From Elusimicrobiota bacterium (GTDB taxonomy: Bacteria > CAYTYR01 > UBA6262), in NCBI GenBank assembly GCA_003153935.1, contig PMCA01000019.1:25193-36963 (forward strand): DNA of 11,771 nt, in the 5' to 3' direction. Below the pieces are notes generated by a model. That model was not told the DNA's origin. It did not search any database and saw nothing but the letters and a program-made list of their open reading frames with translations. The position numbers and the translations under genes were made by a program. Positions 5,988 to 11,771 of the stretch are shown here, one piece after another. Each line of letters begins with the position of its first letter. Within the stretch, counting starts at the first letter, position 1.

Positions 5988-6974
5988 ATGTTGTGCAAAT
6001 TTAGATACGTAATAATCATAATTATAGTTGTACTTGGATGTTTGTTAGGCTCTTCAGCCCATGCATGGTGGGATACTACTTATTGGGATGAAGTAAGATA
6101 TTATGCGCCTTCCTGGACACCTGAAGGGAAGATATGTTTTATTAAGGAAGTGAAGAATAATTCGAAAACCGAGAATATACCTTGGCCATTTTTCATGTTA
6201 ACCTTTGGGACCAGCGCAAACAACTTTGGGGAACCCGAGTATTATCTCTGTACGATGAATATAAATGGCAGTGATAAGAAGGAAATTGCCAAAATGCCAA
6301 AGGGATTTAAGCCAGATCTTATCTCTTGGGCCAGAAATAATTCAATTATAGTGCTTTCTGGTAAAATCTTTGAGAAGGGTGTAGAAGCAACATCTAAAAT
6401 GGCGACACTTAGAGCAGATGGCACTAATTTTAAGTATATTACATCTGGAACAATGGCTGATGTTTCAGCAGATGGTTTGAAGATTGTCTATGTAAATCAT
6501 GGTATATGGATATCAAGTGCTGATGGAAATAATCAAAATAATATATTAACTAATGGAACACACCCTCTTTGGTCGCCAAATGGGGAGATGATAGCCTTTG
6601 AACAGGGAAGTCGGATAAAGGAGATTAACGGGGTCTATCTTTTTAGACTCAAAGATAAACAGGCAAGGAAGGTATCAGATAAAGATTTCTTCAATTGGGA
6701 AAGCAGTGGAAATTATTTGTGGACATTCTATGGGTTAATTGACTTAAACGGCAATGTAGTTAAAGGATACTTGCAAGAAAGAAATAATAAGCCGATCCCA
6801 ACTGGGCCATTAGCGCCAGATGGTTCAAAAATAGTTTCAGATTTCAACAGAGATGACTTTTATATAGGTGATGTAAACGATAATAAAATTTATTCAATTA
6901 ATGCGTTCCAGGAAATTAAATATGGCAAAAACAATAAAAATCAAGAAAACAAAATTTGGATAAATAATAGGTAA
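5988..6974 (+). CDS. Exported PD40 (TolB-like) propeller protein, paralog of 3283-4266
   Basis: The 328-residue protein has a signal peptide (hydrophobic residues 8-22, likely cut after SSAHA, residue 26). PD40-type strand pairs appear at 42-53 (SWTPEGKICFIK), 158-169 (VSADGLKIVYVN), 193-205 (PLWSPNGEMIAFE) and 275-284 (LAPDGSKIVS), so most of the chain should be one beta-propeller. It shares PEYYLCTM and the propeller motifs with the gene at 3283, which instead has membrane segments. The function is not known; a periplasmic protein-protein scaffold is likely. AGGAGG at 5978-5983 overlaps the LolA-like stop and sits 4 bp before the ATG, so translation is coupled to that gene. The mature N-terminus (WWDTTYWDEVRYYAP) resembles that of the truncated gene at 6992. 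Confidence 0.75.
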   Translation: MLCKFRYVIIIIIVVLGCLLGSSAHAWWDTTYWDEVRYYAPSWTPEGKICFIKEVKNNSKTENIPWPFFMLTFGTSANNFGEPEYYLCTMNINGSDKKEIAKMPKGFKPDLISWARNNSIIVLSGKIFEKGVEATSKMATLRADGTNFKYITSGTMADVSADGLKIVYVNHGIWISSADGNNQNNILTNGTHPLWSPNGEMIAFEQGSRIKEINGVYLFRLKDKQARKVSDKDFFNWESSGNYLWTFYGLIDLNGNVVKGYLQERNNKPIPTGPLAPDGSKIVSDFNRDDFYIGDVNDNKIYSINAFQEIKYGKNNKNQENKIWINNR

Positions 6975-6991
6975 TAAAGGAATAAGCCGCG

Positions 6992-7108
6992 GTGAATAAT
7001 ATTCGTAAGATCCTTTTAGTTATAATAATAGCAATCATAACAATAGCTCAACTAGCTATTGCTAACACAATTGAGTGGGATAACAAACAGGCATATTACC
7101 CTAAAGAA
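6992..7108 (+). pseudogene. Truncated exported protein, cut by the RAYT element
   Basis: The GTG at 6992, with AAAGG at 6976-6980, opens a frame with a clear signal peptide (LLVIIIAIITIAQLAIA, then N). The mature part starts NTIEWDNKQAYYP, which parallels YWDEVRYYAP of the preceding gene, suggesting a third member of the same exported family. After residue 37-39 the frame enters the left inverted repeat of the transposase element and ends at 7180 after foreign sequence. The rest of the gene is not visible to the right of the element, so it was lost or deleted. If translated it would give a short exported peptide of 62 residues. The assignment to the paralog family rests on a short stretch. 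Confidence 0.6.
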
Positions 7109-7125
7109 AAAAGGGGACGTTTCTC
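7109..7125 (+). repeat. Left inverted repeat of RAYT element
   Basis: This is a perfect 17-bp partner of 7857-7873. It begins where the reading frame of the exported protein at 6992 stops resembling its paralog. Confidence 0.75.
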
Positions 7126-7202
7126 TTTTTCAGCTCTATTTCAACCCTGTTTCAAAGATTTAATTGACAAAACCCCCTGAAAGCGATATAAAAGCACCCA
7201 TT

Positions 7203-7961
7203 ATGCCCAGAAGCGCACGTATCTTACCCGAACAGAGTATTTTCCATATCATGGCCCGAGGTAATAACCGGCAGGAGATCTTCAAGGATAAAGAAGACTT
7301 CGAAGCCTACATCTACCTGCTCAAACTCTACAAAGAGCAACACCTCTTCAACCTCTATCACTATTGCCTCATGAACAACCACCTGCACCTGATCCTGGAG
7401 ACCACCCCAAGCACTAATCTCCCCAAGCTGATGAAACAGATCAGCCTCTCTTATGTGCATTACTTTCGCCGGAGATATCGCTACTATGGTCATTTCTGGC
7501 AGGGGAGATACAAGAGCCTGCTGATAGAGAAAGATATATACCTACTCACCTGCGGCAAATACATAGAAATGAACCCTGTCAGAGCCAAGATGGTAACTTC
7601 CCCGGAAGAGCATCCCTGGAGCAGCTACAGGACATATATAGGGCAGACCCAGGATAGACTGGTTACCCTGGATCCTTTGTTCGAAACCCTGGGCAAAACC
7701 GAGAAAGAGAGGCAAGAGAACTACCAGGGCATTCTCATTGAAGAATTGGACCTAAACAAGAGGTATCTGGGCACTAAAACCTTCATCAAAGCCATGGAGG
7801 AGAAGTTTGGGATAGCCAACCAGAGGGGCAAGATAGGCAGGCCGGGGAAGGGAAAAGAGAAACGTCCCCTTTTGGGCGTCCCCTTTTGGGGGAGGCAGGG
7901 ACGGAAAAAACGCTTGACAAATAAGGGTTTTCTGGTATATTTTAGATATACAATTATATAG
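7203..7961 (+). CDS. REP-associated tyrosine transposase, Y1/HUH (IS200-like) family
   Basis: A single-strand DNA transposase-like enzyme that nicks REP sequences with one tyrosine. Counted from the ATG at 7203, the HUH motif is H60-L-H62 (MNNHLHLI) and the likely catalytic tyrosine is Y120 in KYIEMNPVRAKMV. The stretch FWQGRYKSLLIEKD (98-111) and WSSYRTY (139-145) are family hallmarks. MPRSARI is the usual N-terminus, so ATG 7203 is preferred over an upstream TTG at 7164. All catalytic residues are present, so activity is possible. The last roughly 30 residues are not family-like: they are translated from the right inverted repeat, a 14-bp tandem repeat and the promoter of the next operon. 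Removing one 14-bp unit would put a TAA in frame at 7922-7924. Confidence 0.9.
   Translation: MPRSARILPEQSIFHIMARGNNRQEIFKDKEDFEAYIYLLKLYKEQHLFNLYHYCLMNNHLHLILETTPSTNLPKLMKQISLSYVHYFRRRYRYYGHFWQGRYKSLLIEKDIYLLTCGKYIEMNPVRAKMVTSPEEHPWSSYRTYIGQTQDRLVTLDPLFETLGKTEKERQENYQGILIEELDLNKRYLGTKTFIKAMEEKFGIANQRGKIGRPGKGKEKRPLLGVPFWGRQGRKKRLTNKGFLVYFRYTII
7857..7873 (-). repeat. Right inverted repeat of RAYT element
   Basis: GAGAAACGTCCCCTTTT is the exact inverse of 7109-7125. It lies within the 3' end of the transposase frame. Confidence 0.75.
7863..7890 (+). repeat. 14-bp perfect tandem repeat (two copies)
   Basis: CGTCCCCTTTTGGG occurs at 7863-7876 and again at 7877-7890. The first copy overlaps the right inverted repeat. 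Because 14 is not a multiple of three, the second copy shifts the transposase frame and lengthens its C-terminus. Confidence 0.85.
7914..7941 (+). promoter_or_regulatory. Sigma70-type promoter of the riboswitch-controlled operon
   Basis: A perfect TTGACA (7914-7919), a 16-bp spacer and TATATT (7936-7941) carry an extended -10 TGG immediately upstream (7933-7935). Transcription should begin near 7948 and run through two successive hairpins before 8187. The promoter lies within the 3' end of the transposase reading frame. Confidence 0.72.
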
Positions 7962-8017
7962 TCGCCACGTAGTTACTTGCTGTGCGCATTCGGAGAGAGT
8001 GCCTAGAGCCAGTCATT

Positions 8018-8056
8018 AAGTTGCCATTAGGAATTCACATTCTGGCAACTTTTTTA
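8018..8056 (+). terminator. First leader terminator/attenuator
   Basis: AAGTTGCCA (8018-8026) is a perfect 9-bp match to TGGCAACTT (8043-8051), followed by a T-run to 8056. It lies between the promoter at 7914 and the riboswitch at about 8080. Any transcript from that promoter must read past it to reach the operon. Confidence 0.68.
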
Positions 8057-8079
8057 TTTTATAAAGGAATCACCCACTT

Positions 8080-8170
8080 GCAAGGGCAAAACCTGAGTAA
8101 TCAGGCGACGCAAAGCTAAAGGGACCTATCCGGTCAGCCAGCTGCCAAGACATCCAAGGCAGCTGGTTTT
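8080..8170 (+). promoter_or_regulatory. Class I cyclic-di-GMP (GEMM-I) riboswitch with terminator platform
   Basis: The aptamer signature is clear. GGCAAA (8085-8090) opens helix P1; CCTGA-GTAA-TCAGG (8092-8105) is the P1b hairpin capped by a GNRA tetraloop; GACGCAAAGC (8107-8116) is the most conserved GEMM segment; the AAAGGGACCT...GGTCAGCCAG region follows; and TGCC (8143-8146) closes P1. The 3' P1 strand also belongs to the terminator at 8138-8170. Ligand binding should hold TGCC in P1 and block the terminator, so c-di-GMP is predicted to switch the operon on. The riboswitch sits 17 bp before the ATG at 8187 and controls three genes for exported proteins. Confidence 0.85.
8138..8170 (+). 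terminator. Riboswitch expression-platform terminator
   Basis: CCAGCTGCC (8138-8146) pairs perfectly with GGCAGCTGG (8158-8166), followed by TTTT. The 5' arm overlaps the closing strand of the GEMM aptamer, so the two folds exclude each other. The T-run is short, which suggests partial termination. Confidence 0.78.
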
Positions 8171-8186
8171 AATTTAAGGAGAAAAG

Positions 8187-9128
8187 ATGAAAAAAGTAGT
8201 ATTAGCAATAATAATAGGTATTTTATCAATAAACTTGGCCTATGCCGCCGATGTGGATAGAGCTATATCCAAGATTCACAGCAAAGAGACCCGCCAGGAA
8301 GGGGCCAAAGAACTGGAATCTATAGGTCAGGACGCACTACCTCAGGTGCAGGAAATAGCCAAGGACAAGACCAGAACCAAGGAAGAAAGAATAACCGCCC
8401 TTATACTGATGGGCAGGATAGGTAAGGATGCTCCGGTAGAGACTCCGCAGTTACCCAAAGGGAAAAAAATAATGGGGGCTCAGAAAGGCCGTCTAAACAG
8501 ATCCCAAGTTAGAATGCAATTAGAAGATACACTTAAAAATGATGATGACGATCTTACCCGGGAAGCATCAGCTATCGGCTTAGGCCACCTCAATGATCAT
8601 GACGCCATTCCCAAGTTGAAAGAAGCTCTAAATGACCGTAGTGGCAATGTCAGAATGAGAGCAGCTCTGGGATTAGCCAAAATGGGAGATGAAACCGGCA
8701 AAAGACAAGCCTTGGAAGCATTAAAGAGTAAAGATGTCACAGCTCAGCTATTAGCTATCGACGCCCTAGAGGAATATAATGATAAGTCTGTAATAGCCCA
8801 ACTCAGACAGAACCTAAACTCAGACAATGTTTGGACCAGAATAGACTCAATGTTAGCTATAAAGAGAATTGAAGTAAAAGACCTGCAAGGCCAAGAAAGA
8901 CTAAACTACCTGAAGGAAACATTGAAAGACAAGCAATTTGAAGTAAACAACTGGGCTGCTGAAAGTCTTATGAAAGAAATAGTTAATAACACCGAAAATA
9001 GTACTCAAGCGCTAAATATACTGAAAGACAATGCGAAAAACAAGGAAATAGCCGGATGTTATAGCTGCAACAAGATGATCAGATACCTGATGGAGACAGG
9101 TAAGATAACAGAAAGTGAGATACAGTAA
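8187..9128 (+). CDS. Exported HEAT-repeat protein, first gene of the c-di-GMP-controlled operon
   Basis: The 313-residue protein has a signal peptide cleaved probably after LAYA (residue 20). Residues about 22-80 form one or two helical repeats and residues about 110-265 a run of HEAT/PBS-lyase-like repeats (LTREASAIGLGHLNDHDAIP, VRMRAALGLAKMGDE, VTAQLLAIDALEEYND). Such solenoids bind proteins. A short C-terminal CYSC (291-294) could form a disulfide or bind metal. There is no enzyme motif, so a periplasmic scaffold or chaperone is likely. The ATG at 8187 has AAGGAG at 8176-8181. It is the first gene after the GEMM riboswitch and is followed at 36 and 27 bp by two more exported proteins, so the three form an operon whose products may work together outside the cytoplasm. 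Confidence 0.82.
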   Translation: MKKVVLAIIIGILSINLAYAADVDRAISKIHSKETRQEGAKELESIGQDALPQVQEIAKDKTRTKEERITALILMGRIGKDAPVETPQLPKGKKIMGAQKGRLNRSQVRMQLEDTLKNDDDDLTREASAIGLGHLNDHDAIPKLKEALNDRSGNVRMRAALGLAKMGDETGKRQALEALKSKDVTAQLLAIDALEEYNDKSVIAQLRQNLNSDNVWTRIDSMLAIKRIEVKDLQGQERLNYLKETLKDKQFEVNNWAAESLMKEIVNNTENSTQALNILKDNAKNKEIAGCYSCNKMIRYLMETGKITESEIQ

Positions 9129-9164
9129 GCCATGGATTATTCTAAGCAAGAAAGGGGCAACAAG

Positions 9165-9971
9165 ATGAAGTTAAAAGCATTATTTGTTTTCTTCTTTGGA
9201 ATGGTCTTGAGTTTGATAATAGTAGATATAGGGTTGGCCAAGGTTATTAAAACACCCACAATTGAAGGAAAAGTAATAGATGCAACTACAGGTCAGCCTT
9301 TGGAAAATGCAATCGTCTCTTGCACCTGGTTGACAAGTGTTGCTAATTTAGTGGAAAGACATAATGTGGTGTTGTTTCAAGAAACAGTTATAACAGATAA
9401 AGATGGGAATTTCAAAATTAGCTCAAAAAAGACCTGGGAATTGAATGGCCTATTACGAAGCTTCAATGGGATTGATATGAGCGTCTTACATCCTATATAC
9501 GAATCAAAGAATTCTATAAATGATCAGCAAATGAACTGGACCGGCCGAAACTATGAGTCATTAGTAAAACGGGCTGATAGAAATAATGTAGTAGTTATTA
9601 ATATAGGATTAAAAGCCCTAGCTGATATTTTCCAAGTAAAACCTTGGTATGTTGATCATAAGGGGGATTTTGTTAGCAGTATTGTAGATGTAATTAGTAA
9701 TAGAAATAAGAATATAGAACAATATATAAGTAATAAACAAAAGTTTGATAAGGGGCAGTATATTATATTTTTAAATAAAATGAAGGATATTGTTAATAAC
9801 TATGATGATGAGAAATTATGGGGTTTATGGTTAAGTGAATGTAATGAAGGTGTAATTAGCACAATATATAAAGAATGGCCAAAAGAAAGATTTAGTAGGA
9901 GTTTTTCTAAAACTATATTATTGAAAGAGCTAGAAGACTTAGAAGCTGATTTTAATACAAAACTAAAATAA
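9165..9971 (+). CDS. Exported protein with carboxypeptidase regulatory-like (CarboxypepD_reg) domain
   Basis: The 268-residue protein starts with a signal peptide or N-terminal membrane anchor (residues 5-25). Residues 33-86 fit the carboxypeptidase D regulatory-like beta fold: TIEGKVIDATTGQPLENAIV, a spacer, then TDKDGNFKI. The remaining 180 residues are AT-rich, helical-looking and not recognised. These domains usually serve as beta-sandwich adaptors on surface or secreted proteins. The ATG at 9165 is preferred: AAAGGGG (9151-9157) sits 7 bp upstream and the signal peptide begins at once, whereas the in-frame ATG at 9132 adds 11 polar residues without a ribosome site. It is the second gene of the riboswitch-controlled operon. 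Confidence 0.72.
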   Translation: MKLKALFVFFFGMVLSLIIVDIGLAKVIKTPTIEGKVIDATTGQPLENAIVSCTWLTSVANLVERHNVVLFQETVITDKDGNFKISSKKTWELNGLLRSFNGIDMSVLHPIYESKNSINDQQMNWTGRNYESLVKRADRNNVVVINIGLKALADIFQVKPWYVDHKGDFVSSIVDVISNRNKNIEQYISNKQKFDKGQYIIFLNKMKDIVNNYDDEKLWGLWLSECNEGVISTIYKEWPKERFSRSFSKTILLKELEDLEADFNTKLK

Positions 9972-9998
9972 CTATCAGTATAATCATTGAGGACGGGC

Positions 9999-11771
9999 AT
10001 GAGGATAATTCTTAAATCATTATTAATTTTGTTGATAATAAGCGTATCAAAAATAGCTTATTCTCATGAAAATTTAATAGTGCATCCATATATAATATCT
10101 GCTAAAGGGATTCAGCTGCTACAAAACAGTAAATATAATAATAATAATCAATATGATGAACTAGGAACATATTTTAATCTACCCCCATCAGATCTAAATG
10201 CTATTCCTCAAGATCCCAAAAAAGGTACTTTGGGTACAATTAATGAAGACAATAGTAGTATATTAAGTAATGGCGGAGTCCCTGGCTGTTCGTGGTTAAA
10301 TCATTTTTATGTACCTGCAACTTCAAATCATAAGGCTTGGTGGAGTAGCCCCCTTTTCTGGACAACAGATGCATGGAGCTACATTGAACCAGTATGGCAA
10401 GAGGCCATAACTGATTATAAGAACAATGATAAGGACAAGGCCTATTTCAAGTTGGGCCGTTGTTTGCATATCATCGGCGATATGAGTTCGGTACCCCATG
10501 TATATGGGGATGCTCATTTTTCGAACAAGAATGGTTATGAGAGTTGGGTATATGATAATCGAGGAAGTGTGTTTATTAATGCAAATCCCTCAACATTTAC
10601 AGAGGGCATTGATTTCCAAACAATTTTAACCAAATTAGCAGAAAGAACATATAAAGTTGCGCGGATCCAAGGCCATCTTGATCATGCCAATAGGACCTGC
10701 TCGGGTGACATAGCAGAGATGTTCCCAAATAATAATATACAATATATGAAGTATGTACATTGGGATGACCAGTTTGGCCATGAAGTTGCACACGAATGGC
10801 GTATAGCCAATGTCGGAATAGATTATATAACTGACGGGATGGATGCAAATTATGGATATCCGGATTGTTTAAGTGATTGGTGGAGATGTCCGAACCTTTT
10901 TGGAGAAACAGGAGAATATTATTATATAGAAAGCTATCAAAGGGATGTATATCCATATCGTTACAGAATGCACGATGAAAATGGTATACCTTCTATTTTA
11001 ATAGATAATGCAGGCAGTGTTAAATCTCTCTGCGAGTACTGGGCTATAGATGATAAACTAGTTGAAAATGCGATTCAGTACTCGGCTAGTTTAATGAAAT
11101 ACTTCTACGATACTGTAAAGCCACCTAAAGTTGAACAGACCAATCCTGCCAATACTACGCAAAATGTCCCACTTGATCAGACAATAGAAGTGACTTTCGA
11201 CACTGAAATGGATTCAACAATTGATCCTAATTCCTTCTGCTTAATATCCCCCGCATTTTCAGGAACTTGGAAGTGGGGTGCCTCGGCTAAGAAAGTTGTA
11301 TTTACTAGCCTGAATTATTTTTCTCCCTATACTAAATACACCGTCACTATTGGGAAAGAAGCAAAAGGTAAGAATGGCGTTAAAATGGATGATAATTATA
11401 CATTTACTTTCCAAACAGGTGATTCTGCCGGTGGAACTGGAGGAGGAGGCGGAACTGGTGGCACAGGTGGCGGTAATGGGGGTATCCCTAATGGCTCAAC
11501 TCCAGGTGGAGGCCATCCGGATGATAATAATGGGGTGGAAACTGGAACCCAAAATCCTCAATCTGTACAAGGGGATACTAAAGTAGGTATTTTGGACAAT
11601 GGTTTTGGTTATGATACTTACGTATTGTTAAGCGGTTTAAACATAAACACCAGGTTGATTAGGTTAAATGACCTGGATTTAGCTTTCCAGTACCCTGTTT
11701 TAGTAATTCCAACTGCTGGATTATATGGATTAGGGAACTCGCCATCGTTTAGACAAAAACTGGCCGATTAC
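9999..11771 (+). CDS. Secreted zinc phospholipase C/P1-nuclease-like protein with Big_5 Ig-like domain (partial, 3' end outside window)
   Basis: An open frame of 591 codons runs to the window edge. A signal peptide (residues 1-22) is followed by a region like zinc-dependent phospholipase C/S1-P1 nucleases, enzymes that use a tri-zinc site to split phosphodiesters. Candidate ligands are H29, H102 (NHFY), and H157, D161, H167 in LHIIGDMSSVPH, then E181 (GYESW). The usual His four residues before that Glu is Lys177 here; H173 may substitute. Residues about 376-474 form a bacterial Ig-like (Big_5) domain (TNPANTTQNVPLDQTIEVTF). A Gly-rich linker spans 478-505. From 528 a new alpha/beta, amidotransferase-like domain begins (KVGILDNGFG, YPVLVIPTAGLYG) and is cut by the edge. 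GAGGA at 9988-9992 precedes the ATG. It is the third gene under the c-di-GMP riboswitch. Confidence 0.76.
   Translation, partial: MRIILKSLLILLIISVSKIAYSHENLIVHPYIISAKGIQLLQNSKYNNNNQYDELGTYFNLPPSDLNAIPQDPKKGTLGTINEDNSSILSNGGVPGCSWLNHFYVPATSNHKAWWSSPLFWTTDAWSYIEPVWQEAITDYKNNDKDKAYFKLGRCLHIIGDMSSVPHVYGDAHFSNKNGYESWVYDNRGSVFINANPSTFTEGIDFQTILTKLAERTYKVARIQGHLDHANRTCSGDIAEMFPNNNIQYMKYVHWDDQFGHEVAHEWRIANVGIDYITDGMDANYGYPDCLSDWWRCPNLFGETGEYYYIESYQRDVYPYRYRMHDENGIPSILIDNAGSVKSLCEYWAIDDKLVENAIQYSASLMKYFYDTVKPPKVEQTNPANTTQNVPLDQTIEVTFDTEMDSTIDPNSFCLISPAFSGTWKWGASAKKVVFTSLNYFSPYTKYTVTIGKEAKGKNGVKMDDNYTFTFQTGDSAGGTGGGGGTGGTGGGNGGIPNGSTPGGGHPDDNNGVETGTQNPQSVQGDTKVGILDNGFGYDTYVLLSGLNINTRLIRLNDLDLAFQYPVLVIPTAGLYGLGNSPSFRQKLADY

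Larger units (their letters stand above)
7109..7873 (+). mobile_element. RAYT (REP-associated tyrosine transposase) element
   Basis: AAAAGGGGACGTTTCTC (7109-7125) and its exact inverse (7857-7873) bracket the Y1 transposase gene, giving a unit of about 765 bp. This GGGGACGTTTCTC repeat type is known to me from other Y1 transposase neighbourhoods. The element sits inside the gene at 6992. It has no visible direct target duplication, as expected for single-strand HUH transposition. Base composition is richer in GC than the flanking genes. Confidence 0.68.
7912..8060 (+). repeat. Leader repeat, copy 2 (full length with promoter)
   Basis: This is the full-length relative of 5163-5250. It holds the promoter at 7914-7941, about 70 bases of leader with a short GCATT/AGTGC stem (7986-8002), the shared GAGCCAG-TCATTAAGTTGCC block and the terminator hairpin at 8018-8056. 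The GAGCCAG...TTGCC part faintly recalls the 3' side of a GEMM aptamer, but the diagnostic GACGCAAAGC is absent. It is followed at once by a genuine GEMM riboswitch. Confidence 0.68.

Noticed and set aside
7948-8056. Leader copy 2 as an intact second c-di-GMP aptamer
   Set aside because: GAGCCAG...TTGCC resembles the 3' side of GEMM, but the conserved GGCAAA and GACGCAAAGC segments are missing.
9132-9164. Upstream ATG at 9132 as the start of the CarboxypepD_reg gene
   Set aside because: It has no ribosome site, and it would put 11 polar residues before a signal peptide that begins cleanly at the ATG at 9165.
10323-10956. Minus-strand open frames at 10323-10517 and 10597-10956
   Set aside because: They lie entirely inside the long plus-strand frame 9999-11771, which has a signal peptide, zinc-hydrolase motifs and a Big_5 domain. 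The minus-strand products look like random sequence.
11350-11586. Plus-strand frame 11350-11586
   Set aside because: It is in a different frame across the Gly-rich linker of the gene at 9999 and encodes no recognisable domain.
1-11771. CRISPR arrays, tRNA or rRNA genes, replication origin
   Set aside because: No regularly spaced repeats, cloverleaf-like segments or rRNA-like stretches were seen on either strand.

Overview
The window looks like a chromosomal segment of a Gram-negative, probably uncultivated bacterium. Outer-membrane traits are visible: a lipobox lipoprotein, a LolA-fold protein and several Sec-exported proteins. The left edge pairs a radical-SAM/DUF2344 fusion with an RNase G/E gene, a conserved housekeeping pair in many bacteria. 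My tentative guess is a Candidatus Omnitrophota-like or deltaproteobacteria-like lineage. This is inference only; no rRNA or marker gene decides it.

Layout. (1) 2-2038 is a housekeeping block with visibly higher GC: the C-terminal part of a radical SAM/TIGR03936 protein, then rng. (2) 2039-4266 begins with a strong extended -10 promoter and an attenuator-like hairpin. A 45-residue charged protein follows, then a second hairpin, then two overlapping genes: a zinc-ribbon membrane protein and a membrane-anchored PD40 (TolB-like) propeller protein. (3) 4278-5114 is a lipoprotein gene bracketed by imperfect inverted repeats of the type found around REP-associated transposases. It is followed by a 48-bp relic of the 3' end of a PD40 paralog. 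(4) 5163-6974 holds a leader with a hairpin, then a LolA-like gene tightly coupled to a second PD40-type gene. (5) 6992-7961 is a third, truncated member of the same exported family, cut off by a RAYT (Y1/HUH transposase) element with perfect 17-bp inverted repeats. (6) 7912-8186 is a second copy of the leader, here with an intact promoter, followed by a class I cyclic-di-GMP (GEMM) riboswitch. (7) 8187-11771 is a three-gene operon of exported proteins under that riboswitch: a HEAT-repeat protein, a carboxypeptidase-regulatory-like domain protein, and a large zinc phospholipase C-like protein with a bacterial Ig-like domain that runs off the window.

How it fits together. The AT-rich accessory part looks like a repeatedly duplicated and eroded cell-envelope/secretion locus. 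Most transcription units have a hairpin plus T-run directly in front of the ribosome binding site, so RNA-level attenuation seems to be the shared control mode. The clearest case is the c-di-GMP riboswitch. Its terminator uses the 3' strand of aptamer helix P1, which predicts that c-di-GMP turns the phospholipase-like operon on. REP/RAYT elements have reshaped the locus, with one truncation, one cargo-like lipoprotein unit and one paralog relic. The most interesting items are the riboswitch-controlled operon, the two-copy leader of unknown class, and the inverted-repeat-bounded lipoprotein gene.
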